Source: Piper betle (taxonomy: Eukaryota; Streptophyta; Magnoliopsida; Piperales; Piperaceae). From it: DNA of 64,000 nt. Each line of letters begins with the position of its first letter. Within the stretch, counting starts at the first letter, position 1. The notes under the pieces were generated by a model. That model was given only the letters and a program-made list of their open reading frames with translations. It was not told where the DNA came from and ran no database searches. Both the position numbers and the translations under genes were made by a program. This document shows positions 1 to 11,719 of this stretch, piece by piece. Location of the stretch: positions 1 to 64,000 of the forward strand of contig JAURVB010001713.1 of assembly GCA_033002965.1 (NCBI GenBank), in the 5' to 3' direction.

Positions 1-1168
1 CCATCACAAGTTGCCTTCGGGCCTATTGTATAAATCCCAATCCAGGCCTATATATGTATAGTTTTCGCGTTTTCGGGAAGAGATGGAATGAGGGTTACTG
101 ACGGCCACACCTTCAGATAGGGCGTGTGCTCGGAAGAGTGGGCTTTGGAGCTGGGGAGAACCCACTTCGTTCCCAAAGGATCCGGATAACTCCACCTTTG
201 AGTTCCTCAAACCTGGAGAAGTGTGGAGGTTTACGGGTACTGCAATGCAGCGCATGTCTAGACTTGTGGTTCAAAGGGTACTAAAAGCGACTACTTGAGA
301 GTGCTTGGCCTTCATACTCAGGCTAGGAGTAATATGGAAGATGTAGAGGGCAGAAAGGAATGAGATTTGATGCGAGAAGCAATATAGAAATGGCCAAAGT
401 ATGAGAATGAGAAAGAAAGGGGGACGCTGTCGACCTGATGGCGACGACTCCTATATATGCCCTGATGAGAGTTCTTGAGGAAGTATATGGTTTTGATTCA
501 AAAGGTTATTTTCCAGGCTGGTAACACTCGTTACTGACGATTTTTCTATATATATATATGTAGGTGAGAAATGCGAGGGATGAAAGCTGTCGGGACTGCG
601 GAGGAGCAACACGGAACCGCGCACACATGTATTTGCCGCGTATAATGTATAATGATGGTGTGTTAATGCTGTGTGAATGATAATTAGAATGTTTTTGTCT
701 TGATAAATTGCTTCTTATGAGACGAGCGGATAATTGTGAATGAGTAGGGAGCTTTGGAGTTCAGACTCGGCTCAGATGAAAACAAATGAGATAATGACTG
801 AATGCCATAGTAGATTGTTATATTTTATTGTATTTTGATAAAATATTTATATACCATTGTCATGGACAGGTTGGCCCTTGTTGCACTTTTAGGGAAAATT
901 CTGTCCGTTTTTCTGTAGTAGTATATATTTTTCTTTTGGTTTCTCATTTATTGTTTTGTCTTATCCTTACTTGCACGTCATGGTATGCATGTAGGACTCC
1001 GTTAGAACCCAATTATTCTCATTCATGTATTTCATGTTTGCATCTCCATCTTGAGACGCCGAGGGCAGATTCGGGTCGACTTAACCGAATCCAGTAGATT
1101 AGCAAACAGTTCGGTCGCTGGTGACATTTTCAGGTCGGTTCACGGGTGAGCCGAAATGGGGTGTTACA
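1..1168 (+). mobile_element. 3' part of a large LTR-like element (family L)
   Basis: This stretch aligns by eye with 56185-57407, including the TATA-like line near the left edge, the block ending GAGCCGAAATGGGGTGTTACA minus its first base, and an incidental 89-codon reading frame at 828-1097. It runs to the element end GTGTTACA at 1161-1168. The left part lies outside the window. The TG...CA ends and the large, mostly non-coding body suggest an LTR of a Ty3/gypsy element (Del/Tekay-type LTRs often end GGGTGTTACA); that assignment is inference. Confidence 0.7.
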
Positions 1169-2246
1169 TTCTCTATCAATCCTAATACGTTGTGCTAATA
1201 ATTATTACTTTCAAGTAATTAAGTCAAAGTTAATTATACCTTGCGTTGTTGGCAATTGGCAATGACTAGGGTTTGTCAGGTGGTTTGAAACTCAAATTCA
1301 GCACTTGAAGGTGTCCGAAGTTTGATAGGGTTCGACTAGGTGAATTTGGTGGAAGATCTAGCAAATTTCAGTGAATTCGATTTTCCAAAAGTTTTCCCAA
1401 TGGTGGTGGTAGTGAGGGCGGCAACAGCTATGGTGACCTCCGATGGCGACGACGAGTCAATGGGAGACGGTCGGCTTGCTTGATCGGCCCTTGGTCGACT
1501 TCGGCTGTAGCGCTGGGTGTGGGGGAAAGCTTGACTAGGTCGAGCGGAAAGCGTCAGTGACACAACGGTATCAGAGCCGGGCAGACGGCAGCGAATCGAC
1601 ATTGGGATGAGCGATGAGATCATGCGGCTCCCGTGAGTGATGGAGGTCGGGCAGCGGCTGGGGATGCTCGGGATGGCACAATAATGACTCAACGGTGATT
1701 GGCGACATCGATCGGCTGTAATGCAGGGGCCGGAGGTGGTGTCAACGGTGAGGATGGGGCGGCGTTGAGGGTTAGGGAAGGGATGGTGTCGGGGTGAGGG
1801 TCCTAGGTAATTTAGTAAATAAAACTTGTTTCAACTCCAAGTAAAAAATAATAACTAACTCGTAATAAATTATTAAAAAAATTCAAAAAATAGGGGAAAT
1901 CTCATAAATATAATATACATTATAACATCGCAATGACATGCTCTATAACTAATAACCAACCCAAAGTGCTCTGTAATGCATTCTAATATGTTATTCGACC
2001 TAGAAATAATTTTACGATCAAATCAATAAAAAAATAACTGCATATTATTATATATTCTGATAACTCATTTCTCATCATCTTTCTGACTTTATCATCATAT
2101 ATTTGGGTACACTTGACCTTCATCGCTCATAACGTACGATTGGCCTCGACTCAGCACGCGGTTCATGAAACTAACTACGTTCATACCGATGGCTAAACCG
2201 ACTGATTCGCTAATGTAAAATTCTAACTCGAGTCACAAGTTTTACA
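1169..2246 (-). mobile_element. 5' part of a family-L LTR, opposite orientation
   Basis: Read on the minus strand from 2246, this begins TGTAAAAC and matches the start of the copy at 54549, with the same AT-rich first 450 bases, then a GC-rich stretch (about 1340-1730) and then AT-rich sequence again. It breaks exactly where the plus-strand copy ends at 1168, which is what insertion of one family member into another would give. A 118-codon minus-strand open frame at 1336-1692 is part of the GC-rich segment and does not look like a protein gene. Confidence 0.7.
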
Positions 2247-4454
2247 CCTTAGGCCAAGATGGCCGCCTTCGACCAGATTTGGTATCGTCAGCCAAATTCA
2301 GCCGCACTTACCCCTATCTTTGACTACTATCAAACTGCCATGGCCCATAATTTTTTTTAGTAGTTGGTAACAACAGGGACCAACTGCCCCTTGGTGTTAC
2401 CGACTACATTTAAAAAAAAATGGCAACGACTAGATCCTAGCCACCCTCACCCTAAGAGCAGCGGGGGACTAGTTGGCTTCTGTCCAAGGGCAGCCGTTAT
2501 TTGGTCGCCCTGGACATGGGTGACCCTGGCACCGGCACTCCAAGCCTTGGGCGACAAGTCGGGGACAAGGGGCCATGACTTAAATTTTTTTGTTAAAGTT
2601 GTTTTTATTAAGGGTATCTTATAGAATTCATATTTTCCCTTTTTTGAGTAGTTATGCTTGATTTTTTTATAACCTGGTAATATAAAAAAATCCTCTTTTC
2701 CCGTAAAAAAACTATAATATCTATGGATGCCGCCCCTTACTTGAAAGTTTTTTTTAAAAATTGTTTTAATTGAGGTCTTTTAGAGAATTCATAAATTTAC
2801 CCTTTTTGGTAATTATGCTTGATTTTCTCTTATCCTAGTAATATTAAAAAAATATCCTCTTTTCTTGTAAAAAATACTAATATTTATGGTATTTAGATTT
2901 GGGTCAGATATAAATTTTTTTTAAAAAAGATGTCTGATGCAAATATTTAGTTGTGTTTAAACCTTATCTACTTCGAATTCATCTCTTACGTTTGATTATA
3001 CCAAAAATAAATTATGTATAGGTAACAATACTTATTAAAATTATTTACTTGAACGAGATAAATAAATTATGTTATGTTAAATTAATGGTTCATGGTAAAT
3101 CATAATTTGAGACTATTTAAAGAGTGTTCTAGTAAGCTATAATTATTTGAATGAACCGCATCTGATTGAATCAATGTAATTTAATATATTATTATATCTG
3201 CCGACCTCGACTAATTCCATTTTGCTTAAAAGAAACGCCAACCCGCTTTTATTTTATTTTATTATTTTGAACCCAACCCGCTGTTAATTTGGAGACATGG
3301 TCCACACACATGAATCAAGATAGCTTTTTATACGTGTATATTTCTAAAGGTCGCTGTACTTGGTCGGAAAGGGAATCCAACAGTGGCCCATTTTTGCAAT
3401 ATAATTTCTTCACTCAGTCACTTTTGCACCCACATCCTTTCCCTCTGATTCAGCAATCTTTCTCCTTTCCAAAATAGAGATCACTTTAGATTGACCATGC
3501 ATGAGACATAGGCTCCTTTTCCCCAGCTCGTACTCCATGTAGGCCTCTCTCTGCCTCCCATATGCAATCCACAACACGAACCCTTTCAAACTATAATCCA
3601 TTACATGAGGAATATCATCCACACTTGAGCTTTTCATCTCCCATTTCAATATTCTTTGGATGAAAATAATGAAACCGACGATCTTGCTTTGGAATTTTGC
3701 TCAAATAATCATGAGGCTGAGACCTATAACCCAAGAAATTGAACCATTTCCCTCAAGTTATCGGATTATTATTGAGCATGTTTTGCTTGTCATGCAGCTT
3801 AGTACTTTCAGAACTTGCACCAGGGAGCTTGTTCGTTGATTGCTCTACCGACGTTTCCACTCGCTTTCAAACTATCAAGTACGCAGCACTATAAATAAAT
3901 GGACTGGAGTGTTGTTCTGTATATGTAGACTATAGTCAATGTTGATAGAGTATGAAATCACTCGCCTAGGCCGGCGATAAGCTGTTAATTAAATGTTTCG
4001 CCCCACATCCATAGTAGAGGGGAACCAATTTCGCACCACATTCAAAGAAAAGGGTGAAGTGTTTCTCCTAATTGTGCTGAAGTACTCAGCCCTGGCCGAA
4101 TATAGGGCTCACTCGCACAGATTGACTCCTCCCTATCATCGTTCACTCCTCCATCCCTCTTCTTTAAAACGAGAGGCATGCGATCGACTTGTTAGTGACA
4201 TCCCACCTCAAAATCAAAATGCCAACATTTTTGTACCGTCTTCGGTGGAGGGGCCAATTGATTTTCGTTGGGCGATGGCCGTCAGCAAAATGTACCGCCC
4301 AAGCAGATAAAGATAAGATAGGTATTATATGATATGTGTCTGTGTACGTTGATTCGCCCATACTTTCTCCTTTGAATTCCCCTTATTCAAATATACGTAC
4401 TGATTATGCATCTATCCGTGTCTCAAAATTAACCTTGTTTATGAATTTTTAAGG
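2247..4454. other. Intergenic, AT-rich; imperfect 155-bp tandem duplication
   Basis: I recognise no gene here. Two imperfect copies of a roughly 155-bp AT-rich segment lie at about 2585-2735 and 2740-2890; both contain a TTATGCTTGATTTT block and end near TATTTATGG or TATCTATGG. Short open frames at 3289-3649 and 3993-4361 resemble nothing I know and look incidental. Confidence 0.5.
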
Positions 4455-4462
4455 AGTGTACT

Positions 4463-4957
4463 TGGGGGTATAAATAAGCCAAGCTTACTTGTAAATATTT
4501 TATGTTCAACTTAATTTGGTTTGAACTCGTGCTCGAAAAAATACTTGGCTCCAAATGAATAAGTCGTTGAACGACGAACAGAGTTTGTACGAAGGAGTGT
4601 TCGGCTCGGTTTAGTTTGAAACTCAAGTTCAACGTGTTCAAACTCGAAAAAATACTTGGATCGACTTAACCCATCAATATTATTGAAGTAACATTGAACT
4701 TATATAATGTTGGAAAAAAATTTTGATCATATATAAGTCGAGCTGAGTAAAACATAAATATTCACTCGGCTCAAAAACAAAGCGAACCAAATACAACTCA
4801 AACCCAAAAACCATGATTTTTAGACGAGCTCGGCTTAACCCGTAATACATCAAAGGTCGTCAAACTTTCAAACTAGCTCAAATATTTGCCAAAAATTACA
4901 TCGAATTTAAAAATAACCCTGCTCAACTCGGTTCGGTTTGATTCGTTTACACCTTTA
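4463..4957. mobile_element. hAT-like MITE with 8-bp target duplication
   Basis: The left end reads TGGGGGTATAAATAAGCC. The reverse complement of the right end reads TAAAGGTGTAAACGAATC, giving imperfect terminal inverted repeats. The element is flanked by AGTGTACT (4455-4462) and AGTGTCAC (4958-4965), a decayed 8-bp target duplication as expected for hAT. The interior is non-coding and rich in CTCG/CGAG words, typical of this common plant repeat class. Confidence 0.7.
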
Positions 4958-4965
4958 AGTGTCAC

Positions 4966-5086
4966 TCGAAACTAATTAATTAAGACTCTCAGGAAATGTA
5001 ATTTGCAGTTTTACCTTTTTACTCCTTTTGATGGCTCACAAGTTTGCAACGTAGATCATATTTAAGGATAGATTCAACCACTCAAA

Positions 5087-5137
<51 letters not shown>

Positions 5138-6244
5138 ATCACCTTCAACCAACAGGTCGGTGGCCGAGTTACGGTAACACTCACGAGTCTCATGAGGTGC
5201 AAAAGTGTCCGATTAAATTAATACACTTCCAACTGGAATCAATTAATTTTGAATAATATATATTTTAGATATTTTATCTACTAAACCTAAGTGACCAGCG
5301 TCTTTTCCAGCCAAAAATTCTGTTCGAATTTTTTTAATAAAATAACTGTTTTCAAGCCTACTAAAGTTTTTTTTATTTTTTCAAGTCTACTAAAGCTTTG
5401 TTACTTTTGACACACTTTGGAAAAGAAAAACTTTGTGCCACTTTGGAACAAAGATCTTTTAGATGATTTTGATTCAATAAAACTTCACAAATTAAATCAC
5501 TCCGTGAGTATTTAAAAGCTTAGTGCATAAGTTTACTTTGTCAAAAATTGGCTGGTTCATGAATGAGGCTCAGGTAGTTAATTAAATCACACTGCTGTAT
5601 ATAAAAATAAAAACCAGATTCTGCATGAAGCATCTGGTATCTACTGGGGGTGGAAGATATCAACGGCCAGGATCATGCATCTTCCGGGAGATGAAAAATG
5701 GGACCCGAGAAACAGCCGCATCATTTCATTTACGACTCGTTGGTTAAAGATGAGACTCGGGCTCAAACAAAAGCACGTGACCGCGGCTAATTCTTCATTA
5801 AATATAATTAAATAAGTTTCATTCATTTTTTATTCCAAAAAGAAGGGAAAATATTTTTACTTTTACTAAAAAAGTAAGTTTCTATGTAATATATATGGTA
5901 ATTTATACCAAAAGCATTACTTAGCTCCTACTCAAAAGTTATTTATTTTTAGAATATTTTATGATAAGGTGCAAGTAAGCTTTGAAAAATTCATCTTTCT
6001 TAATTTTTTGTTTTAAAAAAAATATTTGTAAAAAAATTTTTACTTCTAATATTTATATCATAATTATTTTTTATGAATTATTACTAAAAAATTTTATGCG
6101 ACCAACCAAACGGAGCCCAAATTATTTATCATCCATATGATTCATAATATATATTTTTTAACACGTTTAATTTCATAATAATTCATACTTCGATATACCC
6201 GATGGGCCCCGCTAAAAAGGCGCCCCAAACAGGGCCACGTCGTC
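4966..6244. other. Intergenic with an (AAT)n microsatellite; KRP upstream region
   Basis: An uninterrupted ATA/AAT trinucleotide run occupies about 5086-5135. From about 5836 to 6120 the DNA is very AT-rich and ends in CCAACCAAACGGAGCCC, a word typical of plant MITE termini, but I could not find a partner end. Nothing else is recognised before the KRP start codon. Confidence 0.5.
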
Positions 6245-7119
6245 ATGGCGAAGTATATGAGGAAGCTCAAGGCAGCGCCGGAGCTGCCCGCCATGGATAT
6301 GGGACCTCTCACCCGAGCGAGGAAGATGGCTCTCTTGGAAGAGACCACCGCCTCCGCCGTCGACGGCAAGCGCCGCAAGGTCGTCGGCCCCGAATTCCGC
6401 CACCGGAAAAAGAGGCGGGCGGTTGCGCTAAGGTCGGACGCGAGGAGTGTAGGGCCCCGCTGCTCTAGCGGTAATGATGGTGAGCCGTGCGAAGTGGAGG
6501 GAAGGGATCCGCGGCGGATCTTGAGGTTGTGGTTCGTAGCATCGGCAATCATTTCGAATTTAGCGGTTTTGGTGGTTGTTTCTTTTCCGTTGCATCTTTG
6601 TAGGTATATGCTGCCCGTAATAGTTCGTTTCGTCACTTTTTCTCAGATCGCCGGAGGTATCATCGCAGCCGCCGGTACTCGTTCCGGCCACAGGTGTCGG
6701 CTCTGCGTCTTCTTCTTATGCTAACTACTTTGGTTTTCGTTTTGTTTAATTTGGAATTTCGACTTTGTAGGAGAGAGGCGAGTTTGCCTGCGGCGGACGA
6801 GCTGGAGTGTCCGGCGACGCTCACGCCGCCGGAGGCGAGCAAGTATCCGGCGAGGTCGCAGGATGCTCAGGCGTCGGAGATGCCGCAGGCCGACGAGATG
6901 AACGCCTTTTTCGTCGCGGCAGAGGAGAAGGAGCGGGCGCGGTTCGCTGACAAGTAAGTGCAAAAACCACGGCTTCGTTTTCCGGCGCGCGGCATAATTT
7001 GATATTCACCTCCCACACTCTCTCCTTCCCAACCGCGATTTGTTTGCAGGTATAACTTCGACGTGGAGAAGGACGTTCCGGTAGAGGGCGGCCGGTACGA
7101 CTGGGTGCGATTGAAGTGA
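6245..7119 (+). CDS. KRP/ICK-type cyclin-dependent kinase inhibitor (3 exons)
   Basis: This encodes a nuclear inhibitor of CDK-cyclin complexes (Kip-related protein). Proposed exons are 6245-6525, 6771-6953 and 7050-7119, giving 177 residues, near the short end of plant KRPs. The N-terminus MAKYMRKLK followed by LTRARK matches the conserved KRP N-terminal motifs, and a basic stretch KRRK...RHRKKRR could be a nuclear signal. The C-terminus has the diagnostic CDK/cyclin-binding region: EMNAFFVAAEEKERARFADK, then YNFDVEKDVPVEGGRYDW, ending VRLK. The donor of exon 1 is the weak point: GT sites after 6525 or 6604 both keep phase, but the longer form adds an unlikely hydrophobic stretch. Exon 2/3 junctions (CAA|GTAAGT, TTTGCAG|G) are clear. 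An upstream ATG at 6202 opens an 88-codon frame overlapping the start. Confidence 0.9.
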
Positions 7120-8498
7120 AGAAGGAACGATCACCAGAAACAGAAACAGAGGACGATCGAGCTTGTGAAGAGATTCAAGATATGAGTAGGATTAGTAGAA
7201 GACGATCGTTTCAACTTCTTTTTCCTGTTTTCTGTATATATATTCTCCCCCGTATATAGTTCTTGATTCTAAGATTTTGTGGCTATTTTCTTCTTCTTCG
7301 TGACAATGCACAGATGGTCCCTGCTTGTTCAATAATTTGGTGGTTTTTTGTGCGCTTGGTTGCAACCTTTTTCTTGTTCTTGGGACTTCGTCTTGATTTT
7401 TTCTAAGGTATTGATCAGAATGTGGATGGCAAAGATTTCATTCTGTGAACCTGGATGCTTCTGTCAGCTACTTCGTAATTTACAGCTAATTTGCTCTTAA
7501 TGGAGTGATGATCATGATATTATTTGTAGACCACAATCTCGAACTTGCATGTTGTAATTCTGTATCCCGGATTAGAGAGTGATTAAAATGCAGGAACAAG
7601 TGTACATGATAATCGAGACTGAGAAATTGTTGCGTATAGATCAAGCAGGAGTCACTGTGAGCTTATTTAGAATTACCCTTGGCTCTAATTTTGCTATTAT
7701 TATTTCATTAAACACGTACCCATTTTATTGATTCACTATTAAGTTCAGTGTTTATGAATTATTTAGATAAGATGAAAAGGGATGTGAACATGGGCTGTAC
7801 GATCGATCGATCGATCGGTGGTATGGAATGGCTGGTGGCGCATTTATCACGCTAGACTTGCAGCATTAAAAAAGTGTTTGGATCGAGCCATGTTAGTTTT
7901 TGTCTCTGAACGGGACAGAACTAAATACTCCAATTTCGGCTCCATGCGTGGGCCATGTGCCTTGGGAAAATTGCTTTCGCTGCGAGAGCTTGATTTGGAT
8001 ATTTGGAAGCGATGCGATGGCATTTGCTATTGCTACTCACATGCCCAATCTGTGCAAGCAATGCATTACAGAGAATATGCGGCTACGTATAAATGGAAAG
8101 ACAAGAGAAAGTAAAAATTGGTGCTTTTGTTCAAGTGGGATATCACCGCCTTCATTTCAATATTTGGCTGGGCAAAGTTCTTTTCAATTGGTAAGCAGCT
8201 AGGAGGCTGCCATTCGTCTTTTGCTGCTGGAGAGTTTAGAGAGCTGCGGGACCCTCCGCCTTTCTTCAGTGTTCTAGCTCATCTTAACATCTATCATGAA
8301 ACTTCGAGAACCAGTGACGTGATGCTATGTCTTTTTGTTGAGAAATTACTTGTTGATTCTGCTTCGGATCTGGTGCCAGCCCTTGTTATGATGAAATCAG
8401 GGCATACCACCTCCTCCTCCAAGATGGAGCTCAGTTCCTACGTGTGTTTTTAGTGTGCACAAAGAATGTTGCTTGAACACCAAAGCTACGTACACAGC
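7120..8498. other. KRP 3' region and unexplained intergenic DNA
   Basis: The first several hundred bases are probably KRP 3' UTR and downstream sequence. A (GATC)4 run lies at about 7800-7816. Overlapping 98-111 codon frames at 7818-8453 have no recognisable motif, and I do not call them genes. Confidence 0.4.
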
Positions 8499-8529
8499 TT
8501 ATAATATTTTAATTTTTAATCCCATAGCT

Positions 8530-8765
8530 TCATGTTGCAACTCCTTTGTAACCTCGATATGCTCGCCCATCCAAACTCTTATCAGCTCTGGATCCCAGCA
8601 CGTCTCTTCTCCCCAAGCTGATCCCCCAACATAAGTATGACAACTTGGGTACCTGTCCCACGTACTTACCGGCTGATCCCCACTGTGAGTGTGCTCTGCT
8701 GTTGGAAAATCCAGTACCTGACGGCAAAAATAACGCTTTTCATTTTCACTAAATCTCTGATTCAA
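8530..8765 (-). other. Unrecognised exon-like segment
   Basis: On the minus strand a pyrimidine-rich GCCGTCAG|GT acceptor-like site near 8717 is followed by 48 nt and a perfect donor-like CCG|GTAAGTACG near 8669. Two minus-strand frames stay open across it (8499-8765 and 8530-8727), both rich in W, G and charged residues. I do not recognise either protein. It may be a fragment of a decayed gene or coincidence. Confidence 0.25.
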
Positions 8766-10620
8766 TCCCTGATTAATTCATCAAAATTAGTGTTATTCTT
8801 GTAGGAAAATCAGCACTAGCAATTATTAAAATCGAATTCGTTGCACAAATTGCACCACCGTTGGGAAACAACTACAGGCCGTATAAGCTATATATGTACT
8901 TGAATGTCTGAGACTCTGAGAAGGATGAGATATATACTGAATGACAAGGGGTATAATCTGCAATATGGCTCGATGGACGATGCATATTCCATACATTAAA
9001 GTGGGCTCATCCCAACATCATGGACAACCAGCTTGGTTGGTGATCCCCAGTACTACTCAGAGCTATATTCTATTGCTGATCATCGTGCTGCACTAAATAA
9101 CACACCTTCATCGTGTTGCTGTCGAAGTGTCTGGCAGACATGGTTGGTAACTTGCAAGTTAACTACTCACATATCCAAACGAGAAGGTAGAAGTAAATAA
9201 GATTCATGGCATTCAACTAGGGAACAAGCCGTTGAGGCTTGCCTGCCAACTCGTTTCACAAACCACATGCAACGCATTATTTATTACCATTCGCGCTAGG
9301 CATGTCCGAACATTGAATTCAATGTTACCTATTTATATATATGTAAACCAGTGTATTTATCTTTTCAACTTGGTTGATCCATGAACTGTTTGTTCCCTTT
9401 CCCAGCTAAAATGCAGGCACACGTACCGCTTTGTATGTAGCTACCTCCTATGTTCATGATGGACCACGCCCACAGTATTTATCCTGTATATCAGTTTAGA
9501 TGGGTGTACACATCGCTTGCTCAACATATATCTATATGTGGCTTTCTCATCCTTGTATACTGCTAACTAAAATCAATGCACTTTCTTGAATGAGCAAATT
9601 TATTTATTAGGCTGGGAGCTTCCAAAGGTACATACCTAATTCTGATGCTTCATTTTTACAGAGAAGAGCAAACTTACAGGAATTAGTGTGGATGACATAT
9701 TGAGGAAGGTGGGTATGCATGATTGAGCTTGTTGAATGGAGTAACAAATTACCCACCAAAGTCATTAGTTGTCAGCGGTTTCAACCTTGAGCTAGCAAGA
9801 AAAGATGATATGCATCAATTTCAACTTTTTTCTGTGGCTTTGCTCAATGACAAAGCCAATATGGACCACCAATTGTTGTTTGTCTATCTTCAATGTGTTC
9901 GGCTTTCACTTTTGAGATATAATTTTTGTGGGGTATTGAGATGATTCCATGAATGTATGTCTTACCTTTTAAAACGAGTCGAATATCACGTCGTTGCACT
10001 GTCTTTTCCTTTGGATCTCAGTACTTTATGTACAGTGTTTGCAGTTAGTTGCATTATTTTGCGAATAAAAGTGGATCAATAATGCTAGTTTGCACAATCA
10101 ATTTTGCACATGATAATTATTTAATCAGTTGGTGTGAAATCAGTCCACATGTATTCATAAACTGCAAATGCAATATATAATTTACGACTTTGGAGTACTC
10201 GACGTTATCATGTCATGTACTCCAGGTAAAAACAATGGATGCAGAAGAGAAAATTATAAGATAAATTTTAGTGAAGGATTCTTGGGTTCTAATTATTATT
10301 AGCATGAAATTAATATCAAAATAATGTTGGCGCTTACAAAAGCGTCATGTTAGCTTATCAAGAGTAGTACTAGAAATGAGCGTAACTAGGGCAACTTATT
10401 ATAGACTTACCATGTTGAAACATATATCCCTCTTCAAACGAGTGAATCTCAATATAGATGTGGAAAGACAAATCTTTCCGGTATGGGTCCCAAATTATAT
10501 ATTTTTTGTTCAAGAGATCGTTGTGTAATATTTTTTGTTTTCATTAGAGATATTATATACCATTTTGGAACCCATTATTGAATACACTACATTAAAACAA
10601 AGTATATATAAATATATATA
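8766..10620. other. Intergenic, nothing recognised
   Basis: Moderately AT-rich single-copy-looking sequence with no convincing coding frame, repeat boundary or RNA gene. The 73-codon frame at 9723-9944 has no known motif. Confidence 0.4.
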
Positions 10621-10673
10621 GGAAATAGTTTTCCTGTACTCCAGTACAGCCATCTTGGCTATGCTGGAGTTTG

Positions 10674-10709
10674 ATCTTGGCCGTTGGATTAGCATCCAAC
10701 GGCCAAGAT
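10674..10709. repeat. Perfect 16-bp hairpin at element edge
   Basis: Arms ATCTTGGCCGTTGGAT (10674-10689) and ATCCAACGGCCAAGAT (10694-10709) are exact reverse complements around the 4-nt loop TAGC. It sits just inside a TA-rich border (10607-10620) and just before the GC-rich body. The core GTTGGAT/ATCCAAC recurs at 11215-11245, 35330-35363 and 37308-37339. Confidence 0.9.
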
Positions 10710-10734
10710 AAAAAAGGGGGGGGGGGTGGGTGGG

Positions 10735-11719
10735 GTTCGCCAGCGCCGCCGCGAGCGACGACAAAGGGGGTGGGAAGGGTGCCCAGCCGCGGCGACGGCC
10801 GGGGGGGGGTGGGGTTCGCCAGCGCCGCCGCGAGCGAGCGACGACAAAGGGGGCGGGAAGGGTGCCCAGCCGCGGCGACGGCCGGGGGGTGCCGGGGGCG
10901 CGGCGGGGGTGGTGAGCAGGGGACGGGGGGACGGGGGCGTCGCGTGGTGGGGTGGCGGGCAGGGGACGAGGGGGGCATCACGTGGCGGGGGACGAGGGTG
11001 GTTACGGGGCAGTGGCCCCGACGAGGTAGGGGTGTTGTCGCTCGGCAACGGGGCGGCGGGCCGGCAGGGAGAAGAGACGGGGCGGCTAGATCCGCCACCC
11101 TGTTATCGCGAGGGTTACGTCGCCGCCCCGTCGGTCGGGGGCAGCGACGGGCGGGGCAGGGGGTGGCGGCATCGCGTCAGCCGGCGGCGACGCCACAAAG
11201 TTTTTTTTTATTTTTTATCCAGTTGGATTAAATCCAACGGCTGAAACACACATTATATATATATATATATATGATCATGACGTCTGTGTGACGACCCTTT
11301 GTACTAATGTCCCATGCTGATGACAAACACTAATGTCCCATGCTGCAACGTTTATCGAAATTCTGGATGCCATTGACAGGACTGATTAACGCCGGTAGGG
11401 AAGGGCGCATCTAGGTGAGATTCATAAGAGCTGCGCGCTTGCACGGAGAACACATGTGCTCTGCTCGTGCTTACTGTCATGCGTGAATATTTGTTGGATA
11501 TTACTTGTTAGGAGATGATGCCTCCAAGCAAAAAAATTGCATTTGTTAGTTCGGGTAGGTTTTCAGATTGGCCAATGAGACAATCTCCTAATTGGTAGCC
11601 GTGACTGCTCCGCCCTCCTTCCCCAACTTCGTCGCCAGCCCCTCATCGCTGTCAGCTTCTTCTCCTTAGTCGCCAACTCTTCTTTCCCCTCCCTTATCTC
11701 ATCCCCCTCGCCTTCCCTT
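10735..11719. repeat. Tandem duplication, copy 1 (about 985 bp)
   Basis: This is the first of two head-to-tail copies. The unit begins with GC-rich 80-bp subrepeats (GTTCGCCAGCGCCGCCGCG...), twice per copy, then a G-rich segment, a GTTGGAT/ATCCAAC hairpin near 11218-11242, a (TA)n tract near 11254-11272, and then AT-richer sequence up to CCCTCGCCTTCCC. Long open frames on both strands (up to 186 codons) come from G/C-rich low complexity; no protein family is visible, so I call no CDS. Confidence 0.85.

Noticed and set aside
828..1097. 89-codon plus-strand frame with a hydrophobic stretch
   Set aside because: The homologous stretch at 57050-57330 in the other copy does not keep the frame; it is part of a repeat.
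7818..8453. Candidate gene at 7.8-8.45 kb on the plus strand
   Set aside because: Three overlapping frames of similar length, none with a recognisable motif or clear splice pattern.
10592..11244. Overlapping open frames of 119-186 codons on both strands in the GC-rich duplicated block
   Set aside because: All six frames stay open because of G/C-rich low complexity; peptides are G/R/P/A-rich with no domain, and the block is bounded by repeat hairpins.
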